NCBI GenBank assembly: GCA_963838795.1
Contig: CAWISL010000011.1
Coordinates: 372,001 to 436,000 of the forward strand
Source of the DNA: JAIBJN01 sp963838795
GTDB taxonomy: Bacteria > Actinomycetota > Thermoleophilia > Gaiellales > Gaiellaceae
Length of the DNA stretch: 64,000 nt
Reading direction: 5' to 3'
In this document: piece after piece, positions 24,119 to 33,261 of the stretch
Layout: the number at the start of each line of letters is the position of its first letter
Position numbering within the stretch: the stretch's first letter is position 1
Position numbers and translations under genes: made by a program
Notes under the pieces: generated by a model
Seen by the model: only the letters and a program-made list of their open reading frames with translations
Told to the model about the DNA's origin: nothing
Databases searched by the model: none

Positions 24119-25667
24119 GCGACTACGACGTCATCATCATCGGCAGCGGCGCCGGCGGTGGCACGCTCGCGCGCCATCTCGCCCCCTCGGGCAAGCGGAG
24201 TCCTCCTGCTCGAGCGCGGTGGCTGGCTCCCGCGCGAGCTGGAGAACTGGCTGTCGCAGAGCGTCTTCGTCGAGAACCGCTACGTCTCGCCGGAGACGTG
24301 GTACGACGCGAAGGGCAAGCCCTTCCAGCCCCAGATCCACTACTTCGTCGGCGGTGCGACCAAGCTCTACGGCGCCGCTCTCTACCGTCTCCGCCGCGAG
24401 GACTTCGGCGAGCTTCGCCACCACGACGGCATCTCGCCGGCCTGGCCGATCTCCTACGACGAGCTCGAGCCGTACTACTCCCAGGCGGAGCAGCTCTACC
24501 AGGTGCACGGCGCGCGTGGCGAGGACCCGAACGGAGCCGGACGCGACCGCGCCCTACCCGCACCCGGCCGTCTCGCACGAGCCGCGCATCCAGCAGCTCT
24601 CGGACGACCTGGCGGCCGCGGGCTATCACCCGTTCCACGCGCCTTGCGGGATCCTGCTCGACGAGTCGAACCCGCCCTACTCGACGTGCGTGCGCTGCGC
24701 CAACTGCGACGGCTTTCCGTGCGTGCTGCACGCGAAGTCGGACGCCGAGGTGATCGGCGTCCGCCCGGCCCTCGAGCATCCGAACGTCACCCTGCTGACG
24801 AACGCGAGGGCCGTCAGGCTGGAGACGAACCCGGAAGGCACGGCTGTCACCGGGGTCGTCGTCGAGCGCGACGGAGAGACGGAGACGTTCGCCGCCGAGC
24901 TCGTCGTCGTCTCCTGCGGCGCCGCCAACTCGGCGCGGCTCCTCCTCGAGTCCGCGAGCGACAAGCATCCGAACGGGCTCGCCAACGGCTCCGACCAGGT
25001 GGGGCGAAACTTCATGTTCCACGACAGCCAGGCGGTGCTCGCTCTCTCGCGCGAGGAGAACCCGACCGTCTACCAGAAGACGCTCGGGCTGAACGACTTC
25101 TACCTCGGCGCGGACGACTTCGACTACCCGCTCGGGAACGTCCAGATGGTCGGCAAGTCGCAGGCGCCCATGTTCCGGGGCGAAAAGCCGATCGAGACGA
25201 AGCTGGCGCCGCAGTGGTCGCTCGAGCGGATCGCGCGCCACGCGATCGACTTCTGGCTCTCCACCGAGGATCTGCCCCGGCCGGACAACCGAGTCAGCGT
25301 CGATCGCGACGGCAAGGTAACGCTGAGCTACACGGAGACGAACGCCGAGGCCAGGAAGCGGCTCTACGAGAAGGTGAAGTCGATCGTCGGGGAGCTGGAC
25401 ATGAACCCGGGGCACCTCATCCACAGGTTCGCGTACATGAAGACCGAGATCCCGGTGGCTGGGTGCGCGCACCAGGCGGGGACGTGCCGGTTCGGCGCCG
25501 ACCCTGCCGACTCGGTGCTGAACGCCGACTGCCGCGCGCACGAGCTCGACAACCTCTACGTGGTCGACACGAGCTTCTTCCCGAGCATCGGCGCCGTGAA
25601 CCCGGCGCTGACCGCGATGGCGAACGCGCTCCGCGTCGGCGACCACCTGCTCGCGCGACTGGCTTGA
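24115..25667 (+). CDS. GMC-family oxidoreductase, frameshifted near 24200 and 24531
   Basis: The start GTG 24115 overlaps the GH15 stop. The first frame gives the FAD-binding DYDVIIIGSGAGGGTLARHL, then one extra base at about 24200 shifts to the frame giving VLLLERGGWLPRELENW through EDPN, and a second extra base at about 24531 returns to a third frame. That frame runs from PDATAPYPHPA to the C terminus, with a GCAHQAGTCRFG block bearing the catalytic His and NLYVVDTSFFPSIGAVNPALTAMA as the conserved FAD-side end. Removing the two bases gives a continuous GMC oxidoreductase of about 516 residues. The family oxidises alcohols and sugars using FAD; substrate here unknown, though the neighbours suggest a sugar. 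Confidence 0.78.
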
Positions 25668-26558
25668 CCGACGTCGAAATCGAGGCTGGAGACCAGCGGG
25701 CCGCCCTGGACACCCTCGGGGGCGGGCTCCGCTCGTATTCCGCCGGCGGCCGGGAGCTGCTCGACGGCTATCCGGCCGGCGAGTCGCCCACGTCGGGCCG
25801 TGGGCAGGTGCTGGCTCCCTGGCCGAACCGGCTCGAGGACGGCGCCTACGATTTCGACGGCCGCAGCCATCGGCTTCCGCTCACCGAGCCCGAGCGGGGG
25901 AACGCCATCCACGGCCTCGTGCGCGACAGCGGCCTGGACGGTCGCCGAGCGCGAGCCGCATCGGATCGTCCTCGAGCACGCGCTCGAGCCGCAGCCCGGC
26001 TACCCGTTCTCGCTCGCCCTCGCCGTCGAGTACGCGCTCTCGGACGGCGGCCTCGGCGTGCGAACGACGGCCGTCAACACGGGGGAGCAAGCCTGCCCGT
26101 TCGGGAGCGGCCAGCATCCGTACGTCACCGTGGGCACGCCGAGAGTCGATTCCGCGATCCTCTCCGCTCCCGGGCGGACCGCGCTTCGGGTCGACGAGCG
26201 CGGGCTCCCCGTCGGGAGGGCGCCCGTCGAAGGGACCGAGCACGACTTCCGCCGACCCAAACCCATCGACGCCATGACGCTCGACCACGCCTTCACCGAT
26301 CTCGAGCGCGGAGAGGACGGGCGCGCGCGCGTCGAGCTGCGGGACCCGAAGAGCCGTGCGGGCCTCACGCTCTGGGTCGACGAGAGCTACCGCTACCTGC
26401 AGCTCTTCACCGGCGATCCGCTCCCGGACGTGAATCGTCGCAGCCTCGCCGTCGAGCCCATGACCTGCCCGCCGAATGCCTTCCGCACCGGCGACGATCT
26501 TGTCAGGCTGGAGCCCGGCGAAAGCCACACGAGCGCCTGGGGCATCGTCCCCGGATGA
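25664..26558 (+). CDS. Aldose 1-epimerase family protein, frameshifted near 25931
   Basis: Start TTG 25664 overlaps the GMC stop (TTGA). The first frame covers DVEIEAGDQRAALDTLGGGLRSY, LAPWPNRLEDGAYDF and GNAIHGLVRDS (the family's NAIHGLVR, with first His). One extra G at about 25931 then shifts to the frame starting AWTVAEREPHRIVLEH, which contains GQHPYVTVG with the second active His and an acidic segment further on. The complete protein would have about 297 residues, normal for the family. Aldose epimerases interconvert the alpha and beta anomers of sugars, so it would serve the trehalase and oxidoreductase coded beside it. Confidence 0.75.
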
Positions 26559-26592
26559 TCGGCGCGACGCCACTGTACGATCACCCCGGAGC

Positions 26593-27990
26593 ATGAGCAC
26601 GCTCGCGGTCTCCACGGTCGATCTCGCGCGCACCCAGTTCGCGACGACGTCGCTCTACCACTTCCTGTTCGTTCCTCTGACGCTCGGGCTCGCGCCACTC
26701 GTCGCGGTCATGCAGACGATGTGGCACCGGACCGGGAACGAGGCCTGGCTTCGGCTGACGCGCTTCTTCGGGACGCTGATGCTGATCAACTTCGCCATTG
26801 GCGTCGCCACGGGGCTCGTGCAGGAGTTCCAGTTCGGGATGAACTGGTCGGTCTACTCGACGTTCGTCGGCGACGTCTTCGGTGCGCCGCTCGCCATCGA
26901 GGGGCTGGCGGCGTTCATGCTCGAGTCGACGTTCCTGGGCCTCTGGATCTTCGGCTGGAACAAGCTCGGTCCACGCCTCCATCTGGCGACGGTGTGGCTG
27001 TTCGCGCTCGGGAGCTGGCTTTCGGCGTTCTTCATCATCGTCGCCAACTCCTGGATGCAGCGCCCGGTCGGCTCCGAGGTCGTGGACGGCCGCGCCGAGC
27101 TGACGAGCATCTGGGAGCTGCTCACGAACCGCTTCGCGGTCTGGGCCTTCCTGCACGTGATCCTCGTCGGCCTGACGACCGCGGCGGTTGTGGTCCTCGG
27201 GGTCGCCTGCTGGCACTTCCTGCGCGGCCGCAACGTCGAGGTTTTCCGGCACGCGGCCAAGCTGGCATTGATCGTCCTCGTGCCCGTCTCCGCGGTGAAC
27301 CTCGCCCTGGGCAGCCACCTCGGCGTCGTCGTCACGGACTACCAGCCGATGAAGATCGCAGCGACGGAGGCGCTCTGGGACACCGAGCAGCCCGCCGCGT
27401 TCTCGCTCTTCCAGATCGGCGGCTTCAGCGAGGACGACCAGACGCCGAGCTTCGACATCGAGATTCCCAAGCTGCTCTCGGTGCTCGCGACGGGCTCGCT
27501 CGACGGCGAGGTCCAGGGCATGAACGAGGTTCAGTCGCAGTACGAGCAGCAGTACGGGCCGGGGGACTACATCCCGCCGGTTCGGGCGGCCTACTGGGGC
27601 ATGCGGATCATGGCCTACCTGGGAACGCTCGTCTTCCTCGTCGCCGCGGTGGGCGCGTTCCTCATGTGGAGAGGCCGGCTCGAGCGGGCACGCTGGTTCC
27701 TCTGGGCGGGCGTCGTCTCGATCGCGTTCCCCTACCTCGCGGCCCTAGCGGGCTGGGTGCTCTCCGAGGTGGGCCGGCAGCCCTGGATCGTCCAGGGCCT
27801 CCTGAAGACGGCGGATGCCAACTCCCCGAGCGTCGGGACGTCGACGATCGCGCTGAGCCTCGGCACCTTCGCTGTCCTCTACGTGGTCCTCGCCGTCGTC
27901 GACTTCGTCCTGATGCGCCACTATGCGACCCTCGACCCGCCGCCCGTCGACGGTGAGGGGGACAAGCCGGCGCCGGCCGTGGGGTACTGA
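26593..27990 (+). CDS. cydA: Cytochrome bd ubiquinol oxidase subunit I
   Basis: A 465-residue integral membrane subunit with nine or so helices. His23 (YHFLF), the His188 in AFLHVILVGL and the Met/Glu region (IEGLAAFMLESTFLG, Glu103 and Glu111) align with the haem ligands and charge site of CydA. The quinol loop region (IEIPKLLSVLATGSLDGEVQG) is short, as in actinobacterial and Bacillus-type enzymes. With CydB it reduces oxygen to water using quinol, with haems b558, b595 and d. ATG 26593 is preferred over upstream in-frame starts because it begins directly with the family N terminus. The following cydB starts inside its stop codon. Confidence 0.94.
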   Translation: MSTLAVSTVDLARTQFATTSLYHFLFVPLTLGLAPLVAVMQTMWHRTGNEAWLRLTRFFGTLMLINFAIGVATGLVQEFQFGMNWSVYSTFVGDVFGAPLAIEGLAAFMLESTFLGLWIFGWNKLGPRLHLATVWLFALGSWLSAFFIIVANSWMQRPVGSEVVDGRAELTSIWELLTNRFAVWAFLHVILVGLTTAAVVVLGVACWHFLRGRNVEVFRHAAKLALIVLVPVSAVNLALGSHLGVVVTDYQPMKIAATEALWDTEQPAAFSLFQIGGFSEDDQTPSFDIEIPKLLSVLATGSLDGEVQGMNEVQSQYEQQYGPGDYIPPVRAAYWGMRIMAYLGTLVFLVAAVGAFLMWRGRLERARWFLWAGVVSIAFPYLAALAGWVLSEVGRQPWIVQGLLKTADANSPSVGTSTIALSLGTFAVLYVVLAVVDFVLMRHYATLDPPPVDGEGDKPAPAVGY

Positions 27991-29039
27991 TGGACCTCGA
28001 GCTCTTCTGGTTCTGCCTAGTCGCCTTCTTCTGGGCGGGCTACTTCCTGCTCGAAGGGTTCGACTTCGGGGTCGGCATGCTGCTGCCGTTCCTGCCGCGG
28101 AATGAGCGCGAGCGCCGGGTCATGTTCGAGACGATCGGCCCTGTCTGGGACGGGAACGAGGTCTGGCTCGTCGTCGCCGGCGCCGCGACCTTCGCCGCCT
28201 TCCCCGGCTGGTACGGGACGATGTTCTCGGGCCTCTACCTCGCGCTCCTGCTTGTGCTCGTCCTCCTGATCGTCCGCGTCCTCTCCTTCGAGTGGCGCGA
28301 GAAGCGCAACAGCCCTCGCTGGCAGGCGACCTGGATGTGGGCGAACACGATCGGGAGCATCGGGGCCCCACTCATATGGGGCGTGGGCCTCTCGAACCTC
28401 GTGTACGGCCTCCCGATCGACTCCGACGGCCACTTCGCCGGGAGCTTCTGGGATCTCTTCAGCCCGTATACCGTCTTCGCCGGCCTGGCGGCGGTGCTGC
28501 TCTTTGCCTTCCACGGGGCCACCTTCCTCACGCTCCGAACGACCGGTGACCTGCTCGAGCGGGCGCGGCACGCCTCGCGCCGGCTCGCGCTGCCGGCGGC
28601 GCTGGTCGCCGGCGCCTTCCTCGTCTGGACGGTCTGGGTGGCGGTCGACCGGAACGAGAAGGACGTCTTCCCGCCCGTGCTCCCGGCCGTCGCAGGGATC
28701 GTCGTCCTCGTCCTCGCCGTCGCGTTCGCGTTCTCCGGCCGCAGCGGCTGGGCGTTTACGATGACCGGCGTCGGCGCGGTGCTGCTCGTCGCGACGCTCT
28801 TCACGAGCCTTTATCCCCGTGTGATGGTGTCGCAGCCGGAGTTCGCGAACAGCCTCACCGTCGAAGGCACCGCCTCCTCGCACTACGCGCTCACGGTGAT
28901 GACCGTGGTCGCCCTGGTCGTCGCGCCGATCGTCGTCCTCTACCAGGCCTGGTCGTACCACGTCTTCCGCGGGCGCCTCGGCCTCGAGGAGCCGCCGGGA
29001 AGCCCGGTCGACCTGATCGCCCGGAAGACCGAAGGTTAG
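27990..29039 (+). CDS. cydB: Cytochrome bd ubiquinol oxidase subunit II
   Basis: A 349-residue membrane protein. The N-terminal LELFWFCLVAFFWAGYFLLEGFDFG block and GRNEKDVFPP loop are typical CydB; it forms a pseudo-symmetric dimer with CydA and lacks haem ligands of its own. Its ATG (27990) shares one base with the cydA TGA, so the two are translationally coupled. It ends 6 bases before cydD. Confidence 0.94.
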   Translation: MDLELFWFCLVAFFWAGYFLLEGFDFGVGMLLPFLPRNERERRVMFETIGPVWDGNEVWLVVAGAATFAAFPGWYGTMFSGLYLALLLVLVLLIVRVLSFEWREKRNSPRWQATWMWANTIGSIGAPLIWGVGLSNLVYGLPIDSDGHFAGSFWDLFSPYTVFAGLAAVLLFAFHGATFLTLRTTGDLLERARHASRRLALPAALVAGAFLVWTVWVAVDRNEKDVFPPVLPAVAGIVVLVLAVAFAFSGRSGWAFTMTGVGAVLLVATLFTSLYPRVMVSQPEFANSLTVEGTASSHYALTVMTVVALVVAPIVVLYQAWSYHVFRGRLGLEEPPGSPVDLIARKTEG

Positions 29040-29045
29040 GCCGCC

Positions 29046-30695
29046 GTGGGGCCGCTCGATCCGCGCCTGGTTCGCCGCGCCCGGGCGGTGCGCGTCATGC
29101 TCGGGGTCGACGCTGTCCTGGGCGTCGCCGCCGCGCTGCTCGTCCTCGCCCAGGCGGTGCTGCTCGCCCGCGTGGCGGCGCGCGGCTTCGCGGGCGCATC
29201 GCTCGGGGAGCTCCTGGCCCCGCTCGTCCTCCTCGTCCTCGTGGCTGCGTGCCGCGGCGCTGCCGCCTGGGGCTTCGAGGTGGCCGGCCGCCGGGCGGCC
29301 GCGAGCGCGCTCTCCGATCTGCGCCTGGACGTGGTCGAGCGCCGGCTCCGCGACCGACCGGCCGCTCTCGACGGCACCGAGAGCGCGGAGGTGGCGACGC
29401 TCGCCGTCGGCGGCGTCGACGCGCTCGAGACCGCGTTCGCCCGCTACCTCCCGCAGCTCGTCCTGGCGGCAGTCGTCCCGGTCGCCGTGCTCGCCGTCGT
29501 CGCCTCGATCGACCTGCTCTCCGCCGGGATCATGCTGCTCACCCTCCCGCTCGTGCCCGTGTTCATGTGGCTGGTCGGCCGCTACACGGAACGGCGTTCG
29601 GCGGAGCGGCGGGAGGCGCTCCGGCTCCTCGCCACGCACTTCCTGGACGTCGTGCGCGGGCTGCCGACCCTGCGCGCCTTTAACCGCGGGCCGGCGCAGG
29701 CCGAGCGGATCGAGCAGGTCAGCGACGAGTACCGGCGCGCGACGATGGGCACGCTCCGGGTCGCGTTTCTCTCCGGGACCGTGCTCGAGCTCGCGGCCAC
29801 GCTCGGGATCGCGCTCGTGGCCGTGACGGTCGGCGTCCGCCTCGCCGAGGGCGGGCTCGGTCTCGAGGCCGGCCTGACCGTGTTGGTGCTTGCGCCCGAG
29901 CTGTACCTGCCGCTCCGGAATCTGGCGGCGCAGTACCACGCGAGCGCGGACGGCCTGGCGGTCGGCGAGCGGCTGCTCGACCTCGCCGAGGAGCCCGAGC
30001 GTTCCCGGGGTGGGGCGAGGCCGCCGAGCCCGCGCGACGCCTCCGTGCGGCTCGAGGGCGTCTCCTTCACGTACTCCGCGCGGCCCGCGCCGGTGCTCGC
30101 CGGGCTCGACCTCGAGCTCGAGCCGGGGGAGACGGTCGCGCTCACGGGCCCGAGCGGGGCGGGAAAGAGCACGGTGGCGGCGCTGCTCCTGCTCCTGGCC
30201 GACCCCACCGCCGGGCGCGTGACCGCCGGCGGCGTCGACCTCGCCGGCTGCGACCCGGCCGCCTGGCGGGCTCACGTCGCGTGGGTGCCTCAGCGGCCGA
30301 CCCTCTTCCGCGGGACCGTCGCCGACAACATCCGCCTGGGCGACCCCGCTGCCGCAGACGAGGCCGTTCGCCGCGCTGCCGGGCTCGCGGGCGCCGACGG
30401 CTTCGTACGCCAGCTGCCCGGGGGCTACGAGACTGTCGTCGGTGACGGCGGCCGGCCGCTCTCCGCGGGGCAGGTCCGGCGGATCGCCCTCGCGCGAGCG
30501 TTCCTCCGCGACGCCCCGCTCGTCGTCCTGGACGAGCCGACCGCCGATCTCGACCCGGCGAGCGCCAACGCGGTGGGTGAGGCCGTGCTGCGACTGCTGG
30601 GTGGCCGGACCGTCCTGCTCGTCACTCACCGTCCGGAGCTCGAGGCGCGGGCCGACCGCATCGTGCGGCTCGGCGCGGAGGAGGTGCCGGTCTGA
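29046..30695 (+). CDS. cydD: ABC transporter CydD, cytochrome bd assembly
   Basis: A 549-residue fusion of a six-helix membrane domain and a C-terminal nucleotide-binding domain. Walker A GPSGAGKST near residue 372, signature LSAGQ (variant of LSGGQ) and Walker B VVLDEPTAD are present. CydDC exports glutathione or cysteine and is needed for assembly of the bd oxidase. GTG start at 29046 follows cydB directly. In many actinobacteria CydD and CydC are fused; here they are separate, adjacent genes. Confidence 0.9.
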   Translation: MGPLDPRLVRRARAVRVMLGVDAVLGVAAALLVLAQAVLLARVAARGFAGASLGELLAPLVLLVLVAACRGAAAWGFEVAGRRAAASALSDLRLDVVERRLRDRPAALDGTESAEVATLAVGGVDALETAFARYLPQLVLAAVVPVAVLAVVASIDLLSAGIMLLTLPLVPVFMWLVGRYTERRSAERREALRLLATHFLDVVRGLPTLRAFNRGPAQAERIEQVSDEYRRATMGTLRVAFLSGTVLELAATLGIALVAVTVGVRLAEGGLGLEAGLTVLVLAPELYLPLRNLAAQYHASADGLAVGERLLDLAEEPERSRGGARPPSPRDASVRLEGVSFTYSARPAPVLAGLDLELEPGETVALTGPSGAGKSTVAALLLLLADPTAGRVTAGGVDLAGCDPAAWRAHVAWVPQRPTLFRGTVADNIRLGDPAAADEAVRRAAGLAGADGFVRQLPGGYETVVGDGGRPLSAGQVRRIALARAFLRDAPLVVLDEPTADLDPASANAVGEAVLRLLGGRTVLLVTHRPELEARADRIVRLGAEEVPV

Positions 30696-30700
30696 GCACA

Positions 30701-32332
30701 GTGCGGCAGCTCTCGGCCTTCGCCGGCGTTCCGGCGCGGCGGGTCGCGCCGGCGATTCTGCTCGGGGCGCTCGCGATCTGCTTCGGCATCGGGCTGATGA
30801 CCGCGGCCGGCTACCTCATCTCCCGCGCCGCCGAGCAGCCGCCGATCCTCGCCCTGACCGTGACGATCGTCGTCGTGCGCTTCTTCGGGCTGGCGCGGCC
30901 GCTGGCGCGCTACTTCGAGCGCATCTGCTCGCACGACGTCGCCCTCCGCTCGCTGGTCCGCATCCGCACGCGCTTCTACGAGCGGATCGAGCCGCTCGCC
31001 CCGGCCCAGCTCGAGGGCTACCGCCGCGGCGAGCTGCTCAACCGCATGGTGGGGGACGTGGACGTGCTCCAAGGCCTCTACCCGCGCGGCGTCGGCCCGC
31101 CGCTGGTTGCCGCCGTCGCCTCCGGAGCTGCGGTCGTCGCCGCGGCGACGGTTCTCCCGGCAGCCGCGGTCGTCCTCGCGGCCGGATTGCTTGTCGGCGG
31201 CGTGGCCGTGCCGCTCCTGGCCTGGATGCTGGCCCGCTCGTCCGGCCGCCGGCAGGCCGCCGCCCGTGGGGAGCTGACGGCCGAGCTGGTGGAGCTCCTG
31301 CGCGGCGCGCCCGAGCTCGTCGCCTTTGGCCGTGAGGACGACGCGGTCGCCCGTTTCCGCGCCGCGGACGCCGAGCTCGTCCGGCTCGGGCGGCGCGACG
31401 CCCTCGCCGCGGGGGCTGCGGACGCGCTCATGATCCTGGTCGCCGGGGCGACCGTGGCCGGGGTGTTGGCCGTGGCGGTGGACGCGCACGCGGTCGGCGC
31501 CCTCGATCGCGTCCTCGTTGCGACGCTCGCCCTGCTCGCGCTCGCCTCCTTCGACGCCGTCGTCCCCCTCCCCGGCGCAGCGCGGGAGCTTTCGGGGCTG
31601 CTCTCCTCCGGTCGGCGCGTGCTCGAGACCGTGGAGCGCGAGCCCCTGGTGCGCGACCCGGCGGAGCCGCGTCCCGGGCCGTCGGACCGCGCGCCCGTCG
31701 CTCTCGAAGGAGTCACCGCGCGCTACGGCGCCGAGGAGCCGGTCCTGCGCAGCTTCGACCTGCGCCTCGAGTCCGGTCGGCGCATCGCCTTGGTCGGCCC
31801 GAGCGGCGCCGGCAAGACCACCGTGCTGAACCTCCTGCTGCGCTTCCTCGATCCCGCGGAAGGCCGTGTCACCGTCGGAGGACACGACCTGCGCGAGTAC
31901 CGCCAGCAAGACGTGCGCGCCACCTTCGCCCTGGCCGGCCAGGACGCCCACCTGTTCGACTCCACGATCCGAGAGAACCTGCGCCTCGCGCGCCCGGGAG
32001 CCGAGGACGTCGAGCTCTGGGCCGCGCTCCAGCGGGCACGGCTCGCCGAGTGGGTCGCCTCGCTTCCTGCCGGCCTGGGCACGCAGGTGGGGGAGGAGGG
32101 GACCACGCTCTCGGGCGGCCAGCGCCAGCGGCTCGTGCTCGCGCGCGCCCTCCTCGCCGGCGCGCCCGTGCTCCTGCTCGACGAGCCGACGGCGCATCTC
32201 GACCCGCCGACCGCGCGGGCGCTCATGGACGACGTACTCGCCGCGGCGGCCGACAAGTCAGTGCTCCTGATCACGCACCGGCCCGAGGGGCTCGAGCGCA
32301 TGGACGAGATCGTCACCCTCGCGAGAGCCTGA
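30701..32332 (+). CDS. cydC: ABC transporter CydC, cytochrome bd assembly
   Basis: A 543-residue partner of CydD with the same architecture. The Walker A is GPSGAGKTT, the signature LSGGQRQRLVLARALL is canonical and Walker B is VLLLDEPTAH. The membrane half starts GVPARRVAPAILLGALAICFG. GTG start at 30701, 5 bases after the cydD stop; the operon is cydABDC. Confidence 0.9.
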   Translation: MRQLSAFAGVPARRVAPAILLGALAICFGIGLMTAAGYLISRAAEQPPILALTVTIVVVRFFGLARPLARYFERICSHDVALRSLVRIRTRFYERIEPLAPAQLEGYRRGELLNRMVGDVDVLQGLYPRGVGPPLVAAVASGAAVVAAATVLPAAAVVLAAGLLVGGVAVPLLAWMLARSSGRRQAAARGELTAELVELLRGAPELVAFGREDDAVARFRAADAELVRLGRRDALAAGAADALMILVAGATVAGVLAVAVDAHAVGALDRVLVATLALLALASFDAVVPLPGAARELSGLLSSGRRVLETVEREPLVRDPAEPRPGPSDRAPVALEGVTARYGAEEPVLRSFDLRLESGRRIALVGPSGAGKTTVLNLLLRFLDPAEGRVTVGGHDLREYRQQDVRATFALAGQDAHLFDSTIRENLRLARPGAEDVELWAALQRARLAEWVASLPAGLGTQVGEEGTTLSGGQRQRLVLARALLAGAPVLLLDEPTAHLDPPTARALMDDVLAAAADKSVLLITHRPEGLERMDEIVTLARA

Positions 32333-32337
32333 GGCTG

Positions 32338-33252
32338 ATGATCGATCTCGAGGTCTTCGGCGAGTCGGCGGCAATGCAGAAGGTCGCCGACCGGCTCGAC
32401 GAGATGGAGGGCGTCACAAAGGTCAGGCTCGTCGCCGCGACGCGGCTGGGGCACTCCGTGGTCTCGGCGAACGTGCGCCCGACGATGGCCGACGCGGTCC
32501 TCGAGGACCTGCACCGGCAAAGCGTTCCCGACGAGGACATCTCGCTGGCGCGGGTAGAGCTCGTCGGCTCGCTGGCGACCGGGCGCGCGGAGGCCGGCCT
32601 CATGTGGGCCGACGTCATCGGCACGGCCTGGCTCAACGCGCGGCCGATCGCCCGCTACCTGGCGTTCATGCTGACCGCCGGCGTGATCGCCTGCTACGGC
32701 GTGATCGACGACAACGCCATCCTGATCGTCGGCGCAATGGCCGTCAGCCCGGACCTTCTGCCGATCACGGGCATCGGCGTCGGTCTCGTCGCGCGCCTGC
32801 CGGGTCTCGCCGCACGTGCCCTTCTGACGCTAGCGCTGGGCCTCGGCGTTGCCGCCGGAGCAGCGGCCGTCGCGACCTTCATTCAGGATCGTCTGGGCCT
32901 GATCCCCTCCGGCTTCGATCTCCAGGAGACCGGGGTGCTCGGCAGCCTCACGACCGTCAGCGACGAGACGATCGTCGTCGCCCTCGTCGCCGGCGTGGCG
33001 GGGATGCTGGCGCTCGAGACGCGCGCGAGCTCCGGAGTAGGCGTGGCCATCTCGGTGACGACGATCCCGGCCTCGGCATACCTCGGCGTCGCGGCCGGTC
33101 TCGGCGAGCTGGGGGAGGCGACGGGGGCGCTCGCCGTGCTCGGGGCGAACGTCCTGATGATGGTGGTCGGCGCGGTCGCCACGCTCGAGCTTCAGGGCAG
33201 GCTGGCGCGCCGCCGCTCGATCGCCAGGAAGAAGCGCGCGGCGGCGCTCTGA
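32338..33252 (+). CDS. DUF389 family membrane protein
   Basis: A 304-residue protein. The first 95 residues are a cytosolic ACT-like ferredoxin-fold region (VEGVTKVRLVAATRLGHSVVSANV). The remaining part has five or six helices, with FMLTAGVIACYGVIDDNAILIVGAMAVSPDLLPITGIG as the DUF389 signature. Function is not known for the family. ATG 32338 lies 5 bases after the cydC stop, so it belongs to the same transcription unit. A link to bd oxidase is not established. Confidence 0.82.
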   Translation: MIDLEVFGESAAMQKVADRLDEMEGVTKVRLVAATRLGHSVVSANVRPTMADAVLEDLHRQSVPDEDISLARVELVGSLATGRAEAGLMWADVIGTAWLNARPIARYLAFMLTAGVIACYGVIDDNAILIVGAMAVSPDLLPITGIGVGLVARLPGLAARALLTLALGLGVAAGAAAVATFIQDRLGLIPSGFDLQETGVLGSLTTVSDETIVVALVAGVAGMLALETRASSGVGVAISVTTIPASAYLGVAAGLGELGEATGALAVLGANVLMMVVGAVATLELQGRLARRRSIARKKRAAAL

Positions 33253-33261
33253 GCGCTCTCG

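Noticed and set aside
24158..26596. One open frame of 812 codons from the GMC gene through the aldose epimerase gene
   Set aside because: It switches from real oxidoreductase sequence to Arg-rich noise and back to epimerase; it is two frameshifted genes read in a shared frame.
28017..30629. Open frame of 870 codons on the minus strand across cydB and cydD
   Set aside because: Low-complexity charged sequence, antisense to two well-defined genes of the cyd operon.
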